DNA of 64,000 nucleotides from positions 9,493,501 through 9,557,500 of the forward strand of contig OY821745.1 of NCBI GenBank assembly GCA_963682055.1, given 5' to 3'. Below are positions 58,119 through 64,000 of the stretch, piece after piece. The number at the start of each line of letters is the position of its first letter. Within the stretch, counting starts at the first letter, position 1. Source of the stretch: Primula veris. Its lineage: Eukaryota; Streptophyta; Magnoliopsida; Ericales; Primulaceae. Both the position numbers and the translations under genes were made by a program. The notes below the pieces were generated by a model. That model had not been told where the DNA came from, ran no database searches, and was given only the letters and a program-made list of their open reading frames with translations.

Positions 58119-58379
58119 TACTTCGGTTGGCAAGTTATGAGTTGTATAAAACGAGCGCCCCAACGCCAGAGCACTAAGGCCCACTCATTTGGGAGCATGT
58201 ATACAATGTATAAAACACAACGGAAGTATAGAAGTAAAACACAGAAGAATAAAAGACAAGTCCAAAATTGTTTTTTCATTTCATTCAATGGAAAGCTATT
58301 ACATGCTAAGTACAAAATAGGAAACTACATTGAAAACAACAGCCTAAATCTACCCTAGTTCTGGCTAGCTCCGTCTTCA

Positions 58380-58397
58380 CCCCCCCCCCCCCCCCCC
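58380..58397. repeat. 18-bp poly-C run at the end of the antisense gene
   Basis: On the antisense strand it encodes six glycines followed at once by TGA. Its length decides the reading frame of the C-terminus and is error-prone in sequencing. Confidence 0.8.
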
Positions 58398-59200
58398 GTC
58401 CTCTTCGTCCGAGAGAGCTCGAGGAGTCAAAGGCACCACATCCGGAATGGGAGCTGAGGGGACGGGAACGATAATATTTTCTACGTTCCATACCGGGTGA
58501 TCCGGTCCCGCCCTCATGAAGGCAGCCGCCTCAGACCACCCTTCGACGTAGAAGGAGTTGAAGTCCTTCTGTGTCTTTTGGGCCCAGGCAGCATTCAGCT
58601 CGGCTTGGCCAGTCTGGACCGCCGCCTTTATTCTGTCGGTTACACCAGCCTCAGCCTCTTTTTGGGCTGCCTCCGCAGACTGGGCACGCTCCTCGGCCTC
58701 CGTTTTGGCCTTCACGGCTTCGACCCTTCGAGCCTCAACCGTGGCGTTGAGGCCCTCAGCTTTCTCCGCCCTGAGTTGGGCCTCCTCAGACCTTTTTTGG
58801 GCCTCCTCCGCCCTTTTTTGGGCCTCCTCCACGAGCTTGGCACTAGCCTCTGCCTTCGCGGCCCATGACCTCACCAGCTGGCCTTGGTGATAGACATATT
58901 GATTCATCATCAAACAGGCCTACAAGGGAAAAATCAAAACACTTAGCAAAAATATGTGGTGTTGAACCATGGGGTTCAATAATTGATTTTGATTATAATT
59001 TTGATTATGTTTTTAATGATTTTACGATTTCTCTATTTCGATGATATAATGCTTGTTTTTTCCAAAAAGAGAATTTGTAAATTGCAGAACGCCAGAAAGA
59101 TAGAGCTCGGAAAAACGAAGCCACAGGTTCAAGCGGAACCAAAATCGGAGCTAAAACGAAGGAGTTATGAGCATTCGAAGATTTACGGGACCAGGATTAC

Positions 59201-59355
59201 AGTCGACCGATCGACTGGACAAAAACGACCGATCGTTTTTTATCCAATTTCTTCCAGTGAGTCCAGTATAAAAACGACCGATCGTTTTCAGAAAACGACC
59301 GATCGTTTTCTGTAAAACGACCGATCGACTGTAGAAAACGACCGATCGTTTTCTG
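59201..59355. repeat. array of six CGACCGATCG near-palindromes in the solo LTR
   Basis: CGACCGATCG occurs six times in about 155 bp, mostly as AAACGACCGATCGTTTTC, upstream of the LTR TATA box at 59444. The position in U3 suggests enhancer-like sites or hairpins. Confidence 0.75.
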
Positions 59356-60152
59356 CAGTTTTCGAAAACAGCTTTTTCAGCTTATTCTGGAAAAGAGCTG
59401 TTATATCTTCAACGGTCATAACCCAGAAAAACAGACTTTGCTGTTATATAAACCACCCCAATCTCTCTCCTAAATCACTAATTACAATATCTATTAACAT
59501 CCTTCAACCTCTCTCATAAAAACCCTAAAATCACCATTTTGGTGAATATATTCGAGAAATAGGGAAATCAAAGAAAAGGAGATTCAAGCTCGATCATCAT
59601 CAACAACTCACCAATTAGCTTTTTAAGAAGCAATTAGAATCGTGAGCGAAGTTACATTTTTGTAACTAAATTTGTATTGAGTGTTTTATAAACTCAATTG
59701 TGAGCGAGTGAACGGGTAGAGGTTTTGTAAGCAAGTGAAGCTTAAAAGCTCTAGGTTTTTCATTCGGGTACTCATAAATTGAGGGGGAGTCGTAGACTCG
59801 TAGACGTGTTCTCTTGCACTTGTATCAAGAGTAGGAACCCCGGGTAGAGGGTGAGCCAATCGGTCGATTGAGCTCAATAGGATTTGTAATATCCGCAAGA
59901 ACATTTTTAGTGAAATACTCGGTAGTACCGAGGAGAGGACGTATGCGCGTTTGCCGAACCTCTATAAATCGCGGTGTCAATTCCTTTCCCTTACTTTTAC
60001 TTTACGCAACTTATTTTATTGTTTATTTTCTTGTTTGCGTTAAGTAATTCTAGCAATTCTTTAACTCTTGTTATAACGCTTAAGATTAGAATTGCATTAG
60101 TTGGGTGTTAGTTGCTTAGAATTTTAATTAGGCGAAAATCGCCATAAACCTT

Positions 60153-60159
<7 letters not shown>

Positions 60160-60188
<29 letters not shown>
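60160..60188. repeat. 29-bp poly-C run near the end of the solo LTR
   Basis: An uninterrupted C tract after TTATTCACT. Related LTRs have a much shorter C run here, so expansion or a sequencing artefact is possible. Confidence 0.75.
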
Positions 60189-60190
<2 letters not shown>

Positions 60191-62782
60191 TCTCTAAGGT
60201 TAGCACACGGGCCAACATGTGGGAAGAATGTGAAAACATACAAAATAGACTCTACACGTACCTGAGGTATCATGGCCATGGCCGATGCCATGGAGGATGC
60301 GAGGTCACGACCTCGGTGATCAGCCTCGACGCTTTGCTGCTGGAGCGCAGCCAAAGCTAGTAACCCGGCAGATGGGTGAGCCTCCATGATGCTCTTCACA
60401 CCCGTGGCCGCCTTCACCTCCTCGGGCGTCTGCACAGGCATCCTGTGGGTCGGGGAGGCAGAGCTGGAGCTTGAGCCTTGAGTAGGGCCTTGAGCAGGGC
60501 CCGACGTCCCTTTGGGCCCCTCCACGACCACAACCTCGGATGGGTTACTCCCACCGACCTTGGTCCTCTTTTCCCCTTGGAGGAACTTCATCCCCTCCAC
60601 CTTTCTCTTCCCAAGAAGGGCCTTGCGGGCCAGCCGATCGAGTCTGGCCTGGGCTGCCAAATCGTCCGGGCCAGCCGACTGAGGCAGGATCGCCACTTCC
60701 CTCTCTCCTGTCACCACCACATCACTCTCCTCGGCCTCGACCTCGACCACTACCCCCTCGGGCTCCCCCGTCTCAGCAACCTTTTCGACCGCCCCTTCTT
60801 CTTCTTCGCCACCCCCAACCTCAGCCACCTCAGCTACCTCATCCTCGGCAGCTATCTCTTCCACCTCCTCCTCCTCATCAGAACGGACCACCTACGCGGT
60901 TCAGACAAACAAGAAGTTAGAAAAATTCGGAAAAATTGGCAAAATTTAACTAAGTATGGAATCGAAATTAAACAAAAACAAAAGGCAACTTACCCTGGTC
61001 CGCGAGGTGCCCAAGGCTGGCCCGGAGGGCTCCGCCTCTGAGGGGCTGTCTTCCAAGTGCGGGGAGCTCCTCTCAACGGGCTCCCTAGACCTCAGGGGAA
61101 GGACCTCAGGCAGAGGTTTCCCCTGTCGATCTAAATAGGTGCGGGTACCGTCCTGCCCCACCTTATAAGGGAGGACGGTACCATCCGGCCGGGTCTCGTA
61201 GTAAACCGCGGCCGACGCAGGAGCGAATGATGTTACCGTCATGGCCTTCGCCTTGCTGCCTGTCCTCAGCTTCGGTTTCGATGCCTTCTTGGGCACAGGT
61301 TCCACCACGGCCTCGACCCCTTCAACAACCTTGGGAGGGAGGGTCGACTCCAGACCCTTCTCCTTCTCCCACCTTTCTCTGGAATACCCCACAGGACAGA
61401 AAGTCCTGTAGGGCCATCTGAAGTCGTTCCCCTTGCAAGTTGTGGGGGAACTGCACGTCAGCAGACGCTCCGCATCACGTGCACCGGCATCGTTCGCATT
61501 CGGGCCCCACCAATTGAGGGCCACCTCCAACGATGCTATGTTGGGCTCGCCCAGGCCCCTAAGCTTCATAGCCACCATGGCCTTGAAGTCTTTGTTGCTG
61601 AGCACCCTTATCGGCTTGGTGGGGAGGGTCAGATCGTCTCGACGGAGCCAGTCGCCCTCCACAACGATCACGTCTTGGGTATAACCCCGATTCGAATCGG
61701 AGTTACCCGTGATCAGCTGATTATAAGCCTGGCACCTCAAGTAGGGCTGCCTGCTCTTGGATTGGGAGCTTGGCTCGGTCTGCAGAAATTCATAGCAGGC
61801 CAAGAGCTCCTTAAGCCCCAATGGTTCCGGAAGGGCCGGGCCCAATAGAACATTTAGGGCTTCCATCCCGGCGCAGATACGGTGCGCCTGCAGCGGCCAC
61901 TGGCATGGGAGAGTCTGCATCCAGGCGCATAACTCTGCCAGTAGCTCCGGGATGGGGAGGTCAGTGCCTCCGAACATAAGAGTGGAGAGGGAGAGTGTTA
62001 CCATGTTTTTGGGATCAGCCACGATCCCGTTCACCTCGTCGACACTCTCGCACCTCCGGAGCTTGAATTCTTCTCCGATTCCGCAAGCTGCCGAAACTCG
62101 TCGAGGTCAGGCCCGTGTTGCCTGACCATTATGCTGCTGTCATTAGCTGCCACCGACAAGGTCGGGTCAACGACCATAGCCCTGAACGGCAAGGCGTTGG
62201 CCATCACCGCCAAATGCCGCGGTTGAGGAGCAACCATCGGACCCTTTCCGGCTCCGTGTGTTATCACCATGCCGGTTAAGTATTTGAGAACTCGCTAAGT
62301 ATGGGAAAGAAAAAGAAAGTGGTTTGCTGTAAGAAATTTTAGAGAGAGGGTGTGAGAAAGTGAAAATGAGATTTCACTGAGGGTATTTATAGGCCCCTAA
62401 TGGAAGGTGAAAAGACATTTACCAGAAGGTGAAAAGGCAGAACGGCTCATTACACAAACTCTCACAAATGACAGCCGCCACTCAACCCACGCCTTCCACG
62501 TGTACAGCAAGGAGAGGTCGTCTGCCAAGTGTCACCCTTCAGCCGTTTTGGCATTAATGACATTGAAGAAACCGAAAAGACAGAGGCGGCGCCTCATAAT
62601 TGCAAAACTGGCATGCTCCACGTGTAAGAGATCCATGAATGGTTGAACACGTATCAAGAGACGAGTCACGCCGAGGTGCCTCTAGACAGCCAAATATGAA
62701 GACGGAATGACCGGAGCCCCCGTAAAGTGAGGAAGGTACTCACCGACATTGTCACTAACGACGACTCCGGACAGGGAGCTAT

Positions 62783-63488
62783 TGGCGAGGGAATGTCAGT
62801 GTCCCCTCATCCGGACCGATATCACCACGGAAACAAACAAACCGGGGCCCTATATAGTGGATGTCTCACCACCCCGGCTCATCACCCCGGACCTTGATAG
62901 ACCGGACTGAACCTATGCCGGCCCAAAGAAGCGTGTCGAGTACGCTTCCCCAATTAATGCTGCTGCCCCCCTGGGGGACCCTCCTGGCGTTTCATCGACG
63001 TGGCCCAATCACAGGTCACCTCCCTGTGGGCCCCGGTAGAGGACAGTACCCTTGTCAGAGTCATAAATGACCTAACGCCGTTGGATCAACATCTTACAGT
63101 ACAGTGATCCAAGGGCTAATACACCTCTGATCACACTATAAATACCCCCACTGATACCACTTAGAGGGGACACAAAAAGACAGAGAGGAGAGATAAAGCT
63201 TAAACAACCCGGACCCCCAGAACATTATCTGTACCACTCGATACAACGACCTGTAACCGGCCCGGTCCCTTACCCTTAATTATATTCCTACTTTCAGTTA
63301 ACACCGATACTGACTTGATCGTTGGAGAGGGAAAACCTGATACCAACCCCGGGCCCCTGTTTGTTCCCTGCGCAGGCACGAAGGTCCCCTCGTCACCGTA
63401 GCCAACCTGGCCTAGTCCGGATACCTCGGAAGATTGGAGCCGACGCGAATTGAGTAAGCCGAGCTTGGAAAGAAAATCAGGCTCGCCA
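62783..63488 (+). repeat. 3' LTR of the Tat element
   Basis: 706 bp, near-identical to the 5' LTR. The sequence just before it, GACAGGGAGCTAT, is only weakly purine-rich, so the polypurine tract is short or degenerate. A TATA box lies at 63137. Confidence 0.93.
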
Positions 63489-63493
63489 GTCCA
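63489..63493. repeat. 5-bp target site duplication, right side of the Tat element
   Basis: GTCCA, identical to 51352-51356. Confidence 0.85.
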
Positions 63494-64000
63494 TACAAAT
63501 ACTTGCATACAATAATGAAGTGAAATGCCTTGGCTTTTCCCTTTATTTTTAACAGATAAATAACTAGTGTATAACTCTAATCACAAGTACTATTGAGATC
63601 ATAGTTACCGGTAAACTCGTTACCCATTTCAAAAATCACGATTCATATTTCCCGCTTCCTATTATTTCACATTTCACTTGTAAAATTTAAATAAAAAATC
63701 AAAATTTTCCCATTTCTGTTTCTCGTTTCGTTTTTTTATATCACTGTGGTAACTAAGATTGGGATCAAAAATACAAAACGTACGTGCCACATTGATAATC
63801 GGTCAATACTTGTACGATGTTTACAAATTAGAAGTCTTCCCCAAGTTTGATGCCACTTGGTGGCTAGATTCCAAATGTTTGGCTGGGGTGCACGTGTGGT
63901 CGCAAGATCACTAACACTATCCTTGGATTCTTCATAACCTCAATTAGCTACTAGTTGTTGACTAAAATATACTCCAATTACCGACCTGCCATAGTTATAT
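63494..64000. other. host DNA at the right edge
   Basis: About 0.5 kb of AT-rich sequence with no gene, repeat or motif that I can support. Confidence 0.5.

Larger units (their letters stand above)
58960..60217 (+). mobile_element. solo LTR (Ty1/copia, SIRE-like) nested in the antisense-gene intron
   Basis: 1,258 bp bounded by TGTTGAACC and GGCCAACA (inverted ends TGTTG and CAACA) with the 5-bp duplication TGTGG at 58955-58959 and 60218-60222. It is AT-rich, unlike the host Tat element. It has a TATA box (TTATATAAACC, 59444) and a cluster of CGACCGATCG motifs, and ends TTATTCAC followed by poly-C and TCTCTAAGG, as in SIRE-type LTRs. There are no internal genes and no second LTR, so it is a solo LTR left by recombination or a short non-autonomous insertion. 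The SIRE link is from memory of LTR ends. Confidence 0.8.
58377..62270 (-). pseudogene. antisense gene of the Tat element, three exons, one frameshift
   Basis: Tat elements often carry an extra frame antisense to gag-pol; its role is unknown. Here three minus-strand exons join in phase 0: 62270-60994, 60891-60262 and 58919-58377, with donors AGG/GTAAGT and CAG/GTACGT and acceptors CGTAG and TTGTAG. Exon 1 (DLDEFRQLAES, DPKNMVTLSL, NDFRWPYRTF, GYSRERW) resembles the 'putative gypsy type transposon' domain family. Exon 2 is acidic then basic (GKRKVEGMKF). Exon 3 is an Ala/Glu coiled coil (KRAEEAQKRSEEAQ). A one-base loss near 62070 separates the first about 67 codons from the rest. The end is set by an 18-C run (58380-58397); one base more or fewer would extend it to TAG at 58355. 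Intron 2 contains a solo LTR. It may be a live gene with a sequencing error or a recent lesion. Confidence 0.75.
51357..63488 (+). mobile_element. full-length Tat-lineage Ty3/gypsy LTR retrotransposon
   Basis: A 12,132-bp element with two LTRs (707 and 706 bp), each bounded by TGGCGAG and CTCGCCA, and a perfect 5-bp duplication GTCCA. Order: LTR, primer-binding site, gag-pol in one frame (52126-57702), a 76-bp tandem array, an antisense gene (62270-58377) and LTR. The second RNase H domain, the antisense gene and the 3' tandem repeats all point to the Tat lineage (Retand/Grande/RIRE2 relatives). By hand the LTRs differ at about 7 substitutions and one indel, about 1%, so the insertion is young. 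Its GC content is clearly higher than the surrounding host DNA. Confidence 0.95.

Noticed and set aside
57735..58358. Series of overlapping plus-strand frames behind pol
   Set aside because: They are the same 76-bp repeat read in successive frames; no start context or domain.
60478..61041. 187-aa plus-strand frame rich in P, L and H
   Set aside because: It is the complement of the spliced antisense gene, whose domain and splice sites are much better supported.

Overview
This is plant nuclear DNA. The intergenic space is AT-rich, the genes contain many GT-AG introns, and the proteins match plant families: a GH95 alpha-fucosidase, a lignin-type cinnamyl alcohol dehydrogenase, UNC-50, an R2R3-MYB and a PIP/CEP-like secreted peptide. 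Mutator and Tat-lineage Ty3/gypsy elements fill much of the rest. It looks like a dicot, perhaps an asterid; the species cannot be named from the sequence.

Layout. (1) 1-3407, minus strand: the 5' part of an alpha-L-fucosidase 2 (FUC95A-like) gene that leaves the window on the left. (2) 3487-10660: a tandem segmental duplication of about 3.5 kb. Its breakpoints lie just upstream of the fucosidase core promoter and in the 5' leader of a small peptide gene (10696-10989), so the promoter of the peptide gene is present twice and the gene once. Several small DNA transposons occupy one copy and not the other. (3) 10990-18449: gene-free, with a foldback repeat and a 21-bp minisatellite. (4) 18450-22770, plus strand: an intact six-exon CAD gene (357 aa). 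(5) 24876-32968, minus strand: an intact ten-exon UNC-50 homologue (253 aa), convergent with CAD, with a 1.06-kb foldback Mutator-like element in intron 2. (6) 33836-35860: a tandem duplication of the 3' flank of an intronless subgroup-22-like R2R3-MYB (35868-36524, minus strand). (7) 36.6-43 kb: gene-free, with a tandem array and a second 1.1-kb foldback element.

(8) 43009-63488 is almost all transposon. First comes a complete-ended Mutator-like element of 7,944 bp (9-bp target duplication ATCTATATG, TIRs near-identical at their outer ends) with a MURA-type transposase on the minus strand and a decayed plant-mobile-domain (PMD) gene on the plus strand. After about 0.4 kb of host DNA comes a young Tat-lineage LTR retrotransposon of 12,132 bp (5-bp target duplication GTCCA, LTRs about 1% different by hand count). 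It has one uninterrupted 1,858-aa gag-pol frame with two RNase H domains, a 76-bp tandem array behind pol, and a three-exon antisense gene between pol and the 3' LTR. The second intron of that antisense gene has been invaded by a 1,258-bp solo LTR with its own target duplication (TGTGG).

The most notable observations are the spliced antisense gene in the Tat element, the PMD-carrying MULE with hairpin arrays in its ends, the duplicated orphan promoter of the peptide gene, and a cluster of ABRE-like motifs inside the MYB coding sequence. All splice sites, target duplications and residue numbers were read by eye. No database search was run, so family names rest on recognised motifs.
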